59,511 nucleotides of DNA from Candidatus Pelagibacter sp. Its GTDB lineage: Bacteria; Pseudomonadota; Alphaproteobacteria; Pelagibacterales; Pelagibacteraceae. Position 1 is the first letter of the stretch; the number at the start of each line of letters is the position of its first letter. Position numbers and translations under genes: made by a program. Shown piece by piece: positions 9,137 through 17,275 of the stretch. The notes under the pieces are model-generated. The model did no database searches. It was not told where the DNA came from and saw nothing but the letters and a program-made list of their open reading frames with translations. The stretch covers positions 1-59,511 of the forward strand of contig JAOHFB010000001.1 in assembly GCA_028097785.1 (NCBI GenBank), read 5' to 3'.

Positions 9137-9562
9137 TTAACCACCTGGGCCTAAGTTTGAAGGTTTAACTTTTAAAATTTTCCAAACACCTGAAGCTGAG
9201 GTAATAATTTTGTTATTACATCTCAATTCACAAAATAAAAATATGAGCGTGTTTGTTTTTTTAAGTATTTTAGTAATTCCTGTTATTTCATCACCTACCC
9301 TAGATGTTCCAATAAACTTTAAATCTAATGAAATTGTAACACATGGTGAATTACCGCTAGCTCTATGAGCAGCAGTTCCTGCTCCAGCATCAATTAATGC
9401 TGACAAATAACCCCCGTGAGTTATGTTAGCAGCATTTAAATGATTTTCATTAATTGTTGATTTAAATTCATACTCAGTTTCGGACACTGTTCTAAATAAA
9501 ACACCCCCATTGTGTTTCATAAATCCAGGTTTAATACTTATTTGTTCAAACTCTTCGCTCAT
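9137..9562 (-). CDS. PaaI-type hotdog-fold acyl-CoA thioesterase
   Basis: A 141-residue protein of the PaaI thioesterase family, which hydrolyses acyl- or aryl-CoA esters. The core motif ITHGGYLSALIDAGAGTAAH matches the HGG...D/E active-site helix, with the Asp at the position of the catalytic acid. The following strands (CVTISLDLKFIGTSRVGDEI) fit the hotdog sheet. Its 3' end abuts the permease gene on the other strand. The specific CoA substrate is not evident; the nearby divergent thiolase gene is consistent with acyl-CoA metabolism. Confidence 0.87.
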   Translation of the reverse strand: MSEEFEQISIKPGFMKHNGGVLFRTVSETEYEFKSTINENHLNAANITHGGYLSALIDAGAGTAAHRASGNSPCVTISLDLKFIGTSRVGDEITGITKILKKTNTLIFLFCELRCNNKIITSASGVWKILKVKPSNLGPGG

Positions 9563-9568
9563 ATTCTT

Positions 9569-9667
9569 TTATAATACAAAAGTTAAGATTAATAAAATTA
9601 TTAAAACAATTATAAAAAAATATACAACTGATTTTTGTAATGAAGCCTTTATAAGCCAATCTAACAT
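9569..9667 (-). CDS. Small single-span membrane peptide, 32 residues
   Basis: A short open frame reads MLDWLIKASLQK followed by about 20 strongly hydrophobic residues (SVVYFFIIVLIILLILTFVL) to a TAA stop. The shape is an amphipathic N-terminal helix followed by one membrane span ending at the C-terminus. An AAGGA sequence lies 7-8 bases upstream of the ATG on the coding strand, a good ribosome-binding site. It sits between tRNA-Arg and the thioesterase gene in the same direction, 6 bp before the latter's start, so co-transcription is likely. I do not recognise a family. The short length leaves chance as an alternative, but the start signal and clean hydrophobic span support it. Confidence 0.5.
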   Translation of the reverse strand: MLDWLIKASLQKSVVYFFIIVLIILLILTFVL

Positions 9668-9681
9668 TTTAATTTCCTTTT

Positions 9682-9758
9682 TGGTGGACCGCCCAGAACT
9701 CGAATCTGGAATCTCCCGGTTCGTAGCCGAGCGCCTTATCCAATTTGGCCAGCGGTCC
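9682..9758 (-). tRNA. tRNA-Arg (anticodon ACG)
   Basis: On the minus strand a complete 77-nt cloverleaf is seen: acceptor GGACCGC paired with GCGGTCC, a D-arm with GCC/GGC, anticodon stem CTCGG/CCGGG around the loop CTACGAA, a 5-base variable loop, and a T-arm CCAGA/TCTGG around TTCGAGT. The discriminator is A and the CCA end is encoded. The first anticodon base A would be converted to inosine, so that this tRNA reads CGU, CGC and CGA. Confidence 0.97.
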
Positions 9759-9791
9759 TCATTTAATAACTATTTCCATATATCAAAGTTT

Positions 9792-9820
9792 TTGATGTAA
9801 TTTAACTTATAAAATATTAT
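9792..9820 (+). promoter_or_regulatory. Predicted sigma70 promoter of the thiolase gene
   Basis: TTGATG at 9792-9797 (4 of 6) and TATTAT at 9815-9820 (5 of 6) are 17 bp apart, the optimal spacing. The ATG is at 9833, so the transcript would be nearly leaderless. Confidence 0.5.
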
Positions 9821-9832
9821 GTTGAGTAATTA

Positions 9833-11017
9833 ATGAGCAAAAAATTAGATGATGTTGTAATTACATCTGCTTTGAGAACACCAATTGGAACATATAAAGG
9901 TTCTTTAAAAGATTTGAGTGCTGATAAATTAGGCGCTCTGGCAATCAAAGAAGCCATACATAAATCTAATTTGAAGCCTGATCAAATTGATGAAGTAATT
10001 ATGGGTCATGTTCTTACTTCTGGTCTAGGTCAAAATCCTGCGAGACAAGCATCTATACACGCTGGTATTCCGGTATCAAAACCAGCACATATTATAAATC
10101 AAGTATGTGGATCAGGCTTAAGATCTATAGTTTCTGGATTTCAATCAATTAAATTGGAAGAAAATAAAATTATTGTTTCAGGTGGTCAAGAAAACATGTC
10201 AAGAGCACCACACTCTTTGTTTTATAGAGAAAATAAAAAATTAGATGAATCTAAATTGGTAGATACAATGGTCAATGACGGTTTAACAGATTCATTTAAC
10301 CATTATCATATGGGCGTAACAGCAGAAAATGTTGCAGAAAAATTTGAAATCTCTAGAGATGAACAAGATAGCTTTGCATTAAATTCTCAAAAAAAAGCTC
10401 AAGATGCTATAGGCAAAAAAAAATTTAAAGACGAAATAATTAAATTACAAATTAATAATAAAGAAAATGTCATTTTTGATAATGATGAACATCCTAGAAA
10501 TAATTTAATAATAGATGACCTAAAAAAATTAAAAACTGTTTTTAAGGAAAATGGAACTGTTACTCCTGGAAATTCATCGGGCATAAATGATGGTGCAGCC
10601 GCAACAGTGCTAATGACAAGAAAACAAGCAGAGCTTAAATCTATAGAACCATTAGTAAAAGTAGTTTCATGGGCGTCATGCGGTGTTGAGCCTTCTTTAA
10701 TGGGTTTAGGCCCTATTCCGGCAGTTAAAGAAGCACTAATTAAAGCTGATTGGAATATTAACGATGTTGATTTATTTGAAATAAATGAAGCTTTTGCTGC
10801 GCAAAGTATAGCTGTGATAAAAGAACTAAAAATTCCTGCTGAAAAAGTTAATGTAAATGGTGGTGCAATTGCTCTAGGTCATCCAATAGGTGCATCAGGA
10901 ACAAGAATATTAGTTACTCTAATACACGAAATGATAAAGCAAAACAAAAGCAAAGGTTGTGCTGCATTATGTATTGGTGGTGGTATGGGTATAACCATGT
11001 GTGTTGAAAGAAATTAA
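9833..11017 (+). CDS. Acetyl-CoA acetyltransferase (thiolase II family)
   Basis: A 394-residue thiolase that condenses two acetyl-CoA to acetoacetyl-CoA or runs the reverse thiolysis. The acylated cysteine is C92 in NQVCGSGLRS; the C-terminal catalytic motifs are NEAFAAQ, GGAIALGHPIGASG (His) and CIGGGMG, where the second catalytic Cys lies. Length and motifs fit the biosynthetic/PhaA-AtoB group, but direction and chain-length preference cannot be told from sequence. The gene is followed after 109 bp by the pyruvate dehydrogenase genes, which supply acetyl-CoA. No PHB synthase or reductase gene lies nearby. Confidence 0.92.
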   Translation: MSKKLDDVVITSALRTPIGTYKGSLKDLSADKLGALAIKEAIHKSNLKPDQIDEVIMGHVLTSGLGQNPARQASIHAGIPVSKPAHIINQVCGSGLRSIVSGFQSIKLEENKIIVSGGQENMSRAPHSLFYRENKKLDESKLVDTMVNDGLTDSFNHYHMGVTAENVAEKFEISRDEQDSFALNSQKKAQDAIGKKKFKDEIIKLQINNKENVIFDNDEHPRNNLIIDDLKKLKTVFKENGTVTPGNSSGINDGAAATVLMTRKQAELKSIEPLVKVVSWASCGVEPSLMGLGPIPAVKEALIKADWNINDVDLFEINEAFAAQSIAVIKELKIPAEKVNVNGGAIALGHPIGASGTRILVTLIHEMIKQNKSKGCAALCIGGGMGITMCVERN

Positions 11018-11126
11018 ATACTTAACTTTTGTACAATTTTTTTACAGAAATTCATAAAAAAGCCAAATAACGCGTCAAAATAAACTTAATTATAATATTA
11101 ATAGGTATATAAAACATTTTAATAAA

Positions 11127-14100
11127 ATGAGTGAAAAATTACTTGTTCCAGATATTGGAGATTTTGAAGAAGTTGAAGTTATAGAAGTTTTAGCAAAACA
11201 GGGCGATCAATTAAATATTAATGACCCAGTAATTACAATTGAGAGTGATAAATCAAGCGTTGAAATTCCTTCTACTCTAGCAGGTAAGATTGAAAAAGTT
11301 GAAGTTAAAGTTGGAGATAAGGTTTCAAAAGGAGATTTAATCCTAAATATTGCTTCCTCAGCAGAAAATAAAAAAGTAAATCCAATTCCAAAAGATACTG
11401 AAAGTATTATTAAGCAAGCTGAAGCAGCTATGGCAGAACAAAAAAATGAGACTAAAGTTGCTCATCAACCTGTTCAAAAGAAAGAACAATCAACTATTCA
11501 AGTTACAAATGGTAAAGATACAGATCCTTTAGAAACAAAGGATTGGTTAGAATCTTTGTCAGCTGTTATTTCAAAAGATGGAAATCAAAGAGCTCACTTT
11601 TTAATTAAGGAATTGATTAATAAAGCATATCGTGAGGGTGCAAATATTCCTTATACTCAAAATACACCCTATATAAATACAATCCCTCCAGAAGCAGAAG
11701 TTAAATCAAATGGAGATCAAAATATTGAGAGAAGAATTAGATCTTTAATTAGATGGAATGCAGCTGCAATGGTAGTTAGAGCAAATAAAAAATTTCCAGA
11801 ATTAGGTGGACACATAGGTACATTTGCTTCTGCTGCAACGTTGTATGATGTTGGAATGAATCATTTTTGGAGAGCAAAAAATAATAAATTTGGTGGAGAT
11901 TTAGTTTATTTTCAAGGCCACAGCGCTCCAGGAATGTATGCTAGAGCATTCTTAGAAGGAAGATTAGATGAAAAACAATTGGATAGTTTCAGACAAGAAG
12001 TAAATTCTGGTGGACTTTCTTCATATCCACATCCTTGGTTAATGCCTAAGTTTTGGCAATTTCCAACTGTTTCTATGGGTTTAGGTCCCATGCTTGCAAT
12101 CTATCAAGCAAGATACATGAAGTATTTAATTAATAGAGGTCTTATTAAAGATGAGGGTCGAAAAGTTTGGGCATTTTTAGGTGATGGAGAAATGGACGAA
12201 CCTGAGTCAATGGGTGCTATCGGACTAGCAGCAAGAGAAAAGTTAGATAATTTAATATTTGTAGTTAATTGTAATCTCCAAAGACTTGATGGACCTGTAA
12301 GAGGAAATGGAAAAATTATTCAAGAATTAGAAGGCAGTTTCCGAGGAGCTGGATGGAATGTAATTAAAGTAATTTGGGGCTCTTATTGGGATTCGTTAAT
12401 AGCAAACGATAAAACAGGTCATTTAGTAAAAATAATGAATGAAACAGTTGATGGAGAATACCAAGCGATGAAAGCAAGAGACGGCGCTTATGTTAGAGAA
12501 AAATTTTTTGGCAAATATCCTGAAACACAAGAATTAGTATCAAGCTTATCAGATAAAGATATTTGGAGGTTAAACAGAGGTGGTCATGATCCACACAAGG
12601 TATATGCGGCTTATGACAAAGCTACAAAAAATCAAGGAAGTCCTACTGTAATTATAGCAAAGACTATTAAGGGTTATGGGATGGGTAAGACAGGTGAAAG
12701 TGTGAACACTACCCACCAAACAAAAAAATTAGATGTTGATGATTTACTATACTACAGAGATCGATTTGATGTTCCTTTAACTGATGAACAAGTTAGAAAT
12801 ATTGAATATTTTAAACCTGACGAAAAATCTCCTGAAATTAAATATTTAAAAGAAAGAAGATTAAATTTAGGTGGCTATCTACCTGAAAGAACAACTTACG
12901 CAAAACCAATTAAGGCACCATCAAAAGATATCTTTGATTTTATGAAAGTTTCAACTGGTGAAAAAGAAATGTCAACAACGATGGCAATGGTTAGAATGTT
13001 TACTAACCTACTTAGAGACAAAAATATTTCACCAAGATTGGTTCCTATAATTCCTGACGAAGCAAGAACATTTGGAATGGAAGGTTTTTTTCAAAAAATT
13101 GGTATTTATGCTCATGAAGGCCAAAAATATGAGCCAGAAGATGCTGCACAATTAAGTTCTTACCGAGAGGATAAGAGTGGTCAAGTGTTAGAAGAAGGAA
13201 TTAATGAAGCTGGTGCAATGTCTTCTTGGATTGCAGCTGCTACAGCATATACAAATCACGACATAGAAATGATTCCTATTTATATTTTTTATTCTATGTT
13301 TGGTTTTCAAAGGATTGGTGATTTGGCGTGGGCTGCTGGGGATAGCCAGGCAAGAGGATTTTTAATTGGAGCTACTGCAGGAAGAACTACTTTAGCTGGA
13401 GAAGGGCTTCAACACCAAGATGGCCACAGCCACCTAATAGCATCCACGATACCGAATTGTGTAACTTATGATCCAACTTTTCACTACGAGCTAGCGGTAA
13501 TTTTTAGAGAAGGTTTGAGAAGAATGCATGAAAAAAAAGAAAACGTTTTTTATTATATTACTACAATGAATGAAAATTATTCTCATCCAGAAATGCCAAA
13601 AGATAAAAATTGCGAGGAAGGTATTTTGAAAGGAATGTATAAGATTAAAGAATTTAATAAGTTTAAGAAAACAAAAATTCAGCTTTTAGGATCAGGTACA
13701 ATTCTTAGAGAAATGATGGCTGCAGCAGAAGTTCTTCAAAATGAATATGAAATTGATAGTGAAATTTGGAGTGTAACAAGTTTCAATGAATTAAGAAAAG
13801 ATGGAATGGAAGTTGAAAGATATAATCTTTTAAACCCTGATAAAGAACAAAAAACTTCATTTGTTGAAAAATGTTTAGGAAAAACTGAAGGCCCAATCAT
13901 GGCTGCATCAGATTATATGAGAATGAATTCAGATCAAATAAGACCTTATACAAATAAAAGCTTTTATTCTTTAGGAACAGATGGATTTGGTAGAAGTGAT
14001 ACTCGAAAAAATCTAAGAAAATTTTTTGAGGTAGATAAAGAGCATTTAGTTGCTTACAGCTTAAGTATTTTGGCTAAAGAACAATTAATAGCTTCAAAAT

Positions 14101-14165
14101 ATGCAAATGAAGCAATAAAAAAATATAAAATTGATGGTGAAAAACCAATGCCTACTAAATTGTAA
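11127..14165 (+). CDS. aceE: Pyruvate dehydrogenase E1 (homodimeric AceE type) with fused N-terminal lipoyl domain
   Basis: A 1012-residue thiamine-diphosphate enzyme that decarboxylates pyruvate and reductively acetylates lipoyl groups. Residues 1-75 form a lipoyl domain with the lipoylation site K42 in IESDKSSVEIP. A flexible Ala/Lys/Gln linker follows to about residue 130. From about 133 (DPLETKDWLESL) the protein matches AceE throughout, including GGHIGTFASAATLYDV, the ThDP motif GDGEMDEPESMG...N, and the transketolase-like second half. AceE is normally about 885 residues with no lipoyl domain, so the N-terminal part is an added module resembling that of the E2 encoded next. A TATAAT lies at 11091-11096 but no good -35 is seen. 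The stop overlaps the aceF start by one base. Confidence 0.93.
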   Translation: MSEKLLVPDIGDFEEVEVIEVLAKQGDQLNINDPVITIESDKSSVEIPSTLAGKIEKVEVKVGDKVSKGDLILNIASSAENKKVNPIPKDTESIIKQAEAAMAEQKNETKVAHQPVQKKEQSTIQVTNGKDTDPLETKDWLESLSAVISKDGNQRAHFLIKELINKAYREGANIPYTQNTPYINTIPPEAEVKSNGDQNIERRIRSLIRWNAAAMVVRANKKFPELGGHIGTFASAATLYDVGMNHFWRAKNNKFGGDLVYFQGHSAPGMYARAFLEGRLDEKQLDSFRQEVNSGGLSSYPHPWLMPKFWQFPTVSMGLGPMLAIYQARYMKYLINRGLIKDEGRKVWAFLGDGEMDEPESMGAIGLAAREKLDNLIFVVNCNLQRLDGPVRGNGKIIQELEGSFRGAGWNVIKVIWGSYWDSLIANDKTGHLVKIMNETVDGEYQAMKARDGAYVREKFFGKYPETQELVSSLSDKDIWRLNRGGHDPHKVYAAYDKATKNQGSPTVIIAKTIKGYGMGKTGESVNTTHQTKKLDVDDLLYYRDRFDVPLTDEQVRNIEYFKPDEKSPEIKYLKERRLNLGGYLPERTTYAKPIKAPSKDIFDFMKVSTGEKEMSTTMAMVRMFTNLLRDKNISPRLVPIIPDEARTFGMEGFFQKIGIYAHEGQKYEPEDAAQLSSYREDKSGQVLEEGINEAGAMSSWIAAATAYTNHDIEMIPIYIFYSMFGFQRIGDLAWAAGDSQARGFLIGATAGRTTLAGEGLQHQDGHSHLIASTIPNCVTYDPTFHYELAVIFREGLRRMHEKKENVFYYITTMNENYSHPEMPKDKNCEEGILKGMYKIKEFNKFKKTKIQLLGSGTILREMMAAAEVLQNEYEIDSEIWSVTSFNELRKDGMEVERYNLLNPDKEQKTSFVEKCLGKTEGPIMAASDYMRMNSDQIRPYTNKSFYSLGTDGFGRSDTRKNLRKFFEVDKEHLVAYSLSILAKEQLIASKYANEAIKKYKIDGEKPMPTKL

Positions 14166-15430
14166 TGTCAGAAACTGAAATTAAAGTACCAAATATTGGA
14201 GATTTTAAGGATGTTGAGGTAATAGAAGTTCTAGTTTCTGAAGGTCAAATTCTTCAAAAAAACGATCCTATAATTACAATTGAAAGTGATAAATCAAGCG
14301 TAGAAATTCCATCTAACTTTGAGGGTAAAATTAAATCTTTAAAAACAAAAGTTGGAGATAAAATTTCTGAAGGTGATTTGATATTAATTTTAGAGGAAAC
14401 ATCTGCAACAAAAGAAAACACTGAAGAAAAGCCAAATATTGAAAAAGAGTTTAAAAAAATTAAAGTAATAAAACCCGAAACAGAACGAACTTCAATTAAT
14501 CAAGTTAAAAATTTATCCAATGAAATATCATCTGCAAGCCCAAAAGCTCGAAAATTTGCAAGAGAACTTGGAGTAGATATTACTCAAGTTGTAGGAAGTG
14601 AAAAAGATGGAAGAGTTGTTGAGGAAGATATTAAAAAATTTGTTTCATCCACAACAAAAAATATTAATGAAATTAAAGAAGATAAAATAAAAAAAATTAA
14701 AAATGAATTTGAACATTCTGATTTTGGAGAAATTGAAATTAAAGATATTCCAAGAGTAAAAAAACTATCTTCGGTTTATTTAACCAATTCTTGGACAACT
14801 ATACCACATGTTACAAACCATGATGAGGCAGATATAACAGAAATGGAAAACTTTAGAAGTTCTCTGACAGACATGTACACTGGAGAAAAAATCAAAATTA
14901 CTCCTTTGGCATTTATAATTAAAGCTTTAGTAGCGTCTTTAAAAAAATTCCCGAGTTTTAATTCTTCCATAGATGAAATTGAAACTGGAAAAATGACATT
15001 TAAAAAATATTTTCATATTGGAATTGCAGTTGATACACCTAATGGATTAATGGTTCCTAAAATTAGAAATGCTGACAACAAAAAAATTTCACTGCTTAGT
15101 AAAGAATTGAAAGAAGTAAGCGAACTTTGTAGAAATCTAAAAATTGATAAAAAAGAATTATTTGGTGGGTCTATGACTATTACTAGTTTAGGAGGAATAG
15201 GAGGATCGTTTTTTACTCCAATTATAAATTTTCCAGAAGTTGCAATCTTAGGAGTAGGTAAATCCCAAAAAAAACAAATATTTATTAACGGAAAGTTTCA
15301 AACAAGAACAATGTTACCTATATCTTTGTCCTATGATCACAGAATTATTGATGGAGCTGAAGCTGCAAGATTTAATAATGATTTAAAAGAAAATCTTGGC
15401 AAAAATTTTGCCTATAAGTTGGCTGTTTAA
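14165..15430 (+). CDS. aceF: Pyruvate dehydrogenase E2, dihydrolipoamide acetyltransferase
   Basis: A 421-residue E2 that transfers the acetyl group from lipoyl-lysine to CoA and forms the core of the complex. Domain order: one lipoyl domain (residues 1-77, site K43), a charged linker, a peripheral subunit-binding domain (SASPKARKFARELGVDITQV...GRVVEEDI), and the catalytic acyltransferase domain with DHRIIDGAEAARF near the C-terminus (His and Asp catalytic). Homodimeric-type complexes often have two or three lipoyl domains in E2; here there is one, with another on E1. The E3 gene is not in the window. It is coupled to aceE by a one-base TAATG overlap. Confidence 0.94.
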   Translation: MSETEIKVPNIGDFKDVEVIEVLVSEGQILQKNDPIITIESDKSSVEIPSNFEGKIKSLKTKVGDKISEGDLILILEETSATKENTEEKPNIEKEFKKIKVIKPETERTSINQVKNLSNEISSASPKARKFARELGVDITQVVGSEKDGRVVEEDIKKFVSSTTKNINEIKEDKIKKIKNEFEHSDFGEIEIKDIPRVKKLSSVYLTNSWTTIPHVTNHDEADITEMENFRSSLTDMYTGEKIKITPLAFIIKALVASLKKFPSFNSSIDEIETGKMTFKKYFHIGIAVDTPNGLMVPKIRNADNKKISLLSKELKEVSELCRNLKIDKKELFGGSMTITSLGGIGGSFFTPIINFPEVAILGVGKSQKKQIFINGKFQTRTMLPISLSYDHRIIDGAEAARFNNDLKENLGKNFAYKLAV

Positions 15431-15438
15431 TTTAAGTT

Positions 15439-16332
15439 ATGTCAAAAACTATCTCTTTATTAAGTGCATTACTGTGTACTTTTATTTGGGGTACAACTTT
15501 TATTGCTCAAGACACTGGTATGGATAATATTGGTCCATTTACATTCAATGCTGTAAGGTTTTTTATAGGTTTTTTGGCCATCACTCCATTAGTTTTATTG
15601 TTTGAAATAAAAAAATTCAAATCTGAGTTTAAAAGTGACACTAAAACTTTCGTTAATCTCTCATTTTTAATTGGTTTATCTTTATTTTTAGGTTCAGCTT
15701 TGCAACAAGTTGCTCTTCTTTATACAGATGTAGCTAATGCTGCGTTTTTTACAATTTTTTATGTTCCTTTAGTACCAATTATAATTTTTTTATTTAAACG
15801 AACATCAATTCATTGGAGTGTTTGGCCATCTGTAGTTTTATGTTTAATTGGAGGGTATTTATTAACAAATTTTTATGACGCAACAGTTAGACTTGGGGAT
15901 AGTTTAGTAATACTAGGTGCTTTATTTTGGAGCACTCATATAATTTTTACAGGAATAATTGTAAATAAGTATAATCTTCCACTCACCCTAGGAGCAGCTC
16001 AAACTTTCATCGTTGCATTATTTTCTTTTGTAATAGCATTTATTTATGAGGAGTTTGTTTACTTGGAAATTATGAAAGAAATAAATTCTATTTTGTATGC
16101 TGGAATTTTATCTGGAGGTTTTGCATTTGTGTTACAAATTTATGCTCAAAAAAATATAACCCCTGCCCCTGCTGCAATAATTTTTTCATTAGAGGGAGTA
16201 TTCGCAACTATTGCTGCCTGGTTTATTTTGAATCAGATCTTAGATATTAATAATTTACTTGGATGTTTATTTATTCTATGTGGTGTCTTGTTGTCTCAAT
16301 TGCTACCATTGGTTCACAAAAAATATTCTTAA
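15439..16332 (+). CDS. EamA/DMT-family transporter (10-TM drug/metabolite exporter)
   Basis: A 297-residue inner-membrane protein with about ten hydrophobic segments in two EamA repeats. The first begins SALLCTFIWGTTFIAQD and the second LVILGALFWSTHIIFTG; the W-[GS]-[ST] motif in the first helix of each repeat is typical. Members export amino acids or other metabolites, and the substrate cannot be predicted here. It starts 8 bp after aceF and so is probably co-transcribed. The 3' end overlaps the convergent uppP gene by 4 bp. Confidence 0.9.
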   Translation: MSKTISLLSALLCTFIWGTTFIAQDTGMDNIGPFTFNAVRFFIGFLAITPLVLLFEIKKFKSEFKSDTKTFVNLSFLIGLSLFLGSALQQVALLYTDVANAAFFTIFYVPLVPIIIFLFKRTSIHWSVWPSVVLCLIGGYLLTNFYDATVRLGDSLVILGALFWSTHIIFTGIIVNKYNLPLTLGAAQTFIVALFSFVIAFIYEEFVYLEIMKEINSILYAGILSGGFAFVLQIYAQKNITPAPAAIIFSLEGVFATIAAWFILNQILDINNLLGCLFILCGVLLSQLLPLVHKKYS

Positions 16333-17093
16333 TAAATTATAGCAAATAAAATCAACGCTATTAATATTCTATAAATAACAAACGCATTCATTGAAAATTT
16401 ATTTATATAAATTAAAAAAAATTTTACAGTCGCAAAAGAAAAAATAAATGACGCTACAATTGCAATAACTACTAAATAATTAAACTCAACTGATTGAGAA
16501 AACACATCTTTTAATCCTAAAAAACTAGCACCTCCTAAAGCTGGAATAGAAAGTAAAAATGATATTTTACTGGAGTCTAATCTATTAAATCTCAATATTC
16601 TTGCAGCTGTAATAGTTATGCCTGCCCTACTTACTCCTGGCACCAAAGAAAGAATTTGAAATAAACTTATAAATAAAATTGATTGAAGATTTAAATTTGA
16701 GGAAATTTTCTTATCAAATCGATTTCTATCTACAATGAATAGTACAATTCCAAAAATTAGAGTTGTCCAAGCTATAATTTTAATGTTTCTAAGTTCATAA
16801 ATGATACCAGTTGAATATAAGATATATCCAACAATTATTAATGGAATTGACCCAAGAATGATTAGGCTTAAAAGTCTTTTATTATTTTTGACATCTAATA
16901 AGTCCACTCTAAAAAAATAGATAATTGCAAACAAGGAACCAAGGTGAAGACTTATATCTATTAATAATGAGCTAGATTTAAATTCATATAAGCTTGAAAC
17001 TAATATTAGGTGAGCTGAAGAGCTTATGGGTAAAAATTCTGATATGCCTTGAATGGCTGATAATATTAAAACTTCTATAATGTTCTGAAACAT
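16329..17093 (-). CDS. uppP: Undecaprenyl-diphosphatase UppP (BacA)
   Basis: A 254-residue inner-membrane enzyme that dephosphorylates undecaprenyl diphosphate so that the lipid carrier can be reused for peptidoglycan and polysaccharide synthesis. Diagnostic motifs are QGISEFLPISSSAHL near residue 20, with the catalytic Glu and Ser residues, and PGVSRAGITITAAR near residue 150. About eight membrane segments are seen, and the length is close to the usual 265-275. Its gene is divergent from gltD across 182 bp. Confidence 0.94.
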   Translation of the reverse strand: MFQNIIEVLILSAIQGISEFLPISSSAHLILVSSLYEFKSSSLLIDISLHLGSLFAIIYFFRVDLLDVKNNKRLLSLIILGSIPLIIVGYILYSTGIIYELRNIKIIAWTTLIFGIVLFIVDRNRFDKKISSNLNLQSILFISLFQILSLVPGVSRAGITITAARILRFNRLDSSKISFLLSIPALGGASFLGLKDVFSQSVEFNYLVVIAIVASFIFSFATVKFFLIYINKFSMNAFVIYRILIALILFAIIY

Positions 17094-17191
17094 TTTATCT
17101 AACTAGCTTAAAAAATATTCATTTAAAACAATTCGATTTAAGCATATTAGCTATGCAATTATTAAAAATGCTATAAATTCCAAACTAATAT

Positions 17192-17219
17192 GGCCTAATA
17201 AGGTCATAATAACTGACCT
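17192..17219. promoter_or_regulatory. Candidate operator of three half-sites upstream of gltD
   Basis: AGGTCA at 17201-17206 and TGACCT at 17214-17219 form a perfect 6-bp inverted repeat with a 7-bp spacer. GGCCT at 17192-17196 forms a second, imperfect inverted repeat with the same central AGGTC. A TATAAT lies 30 bp downstream at 17249-17254, 22 bp before the gltD ATG. The position suits an operator or a mutually exclusive hairpin leader. No known regulator consensus is claimed. Confidence 0.35.
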
Positions 17220-17275
17220 ATTTTAAGCTTTATTTAATAAAAACAATATATAATTTGCCTTAAATTATAAAAATT

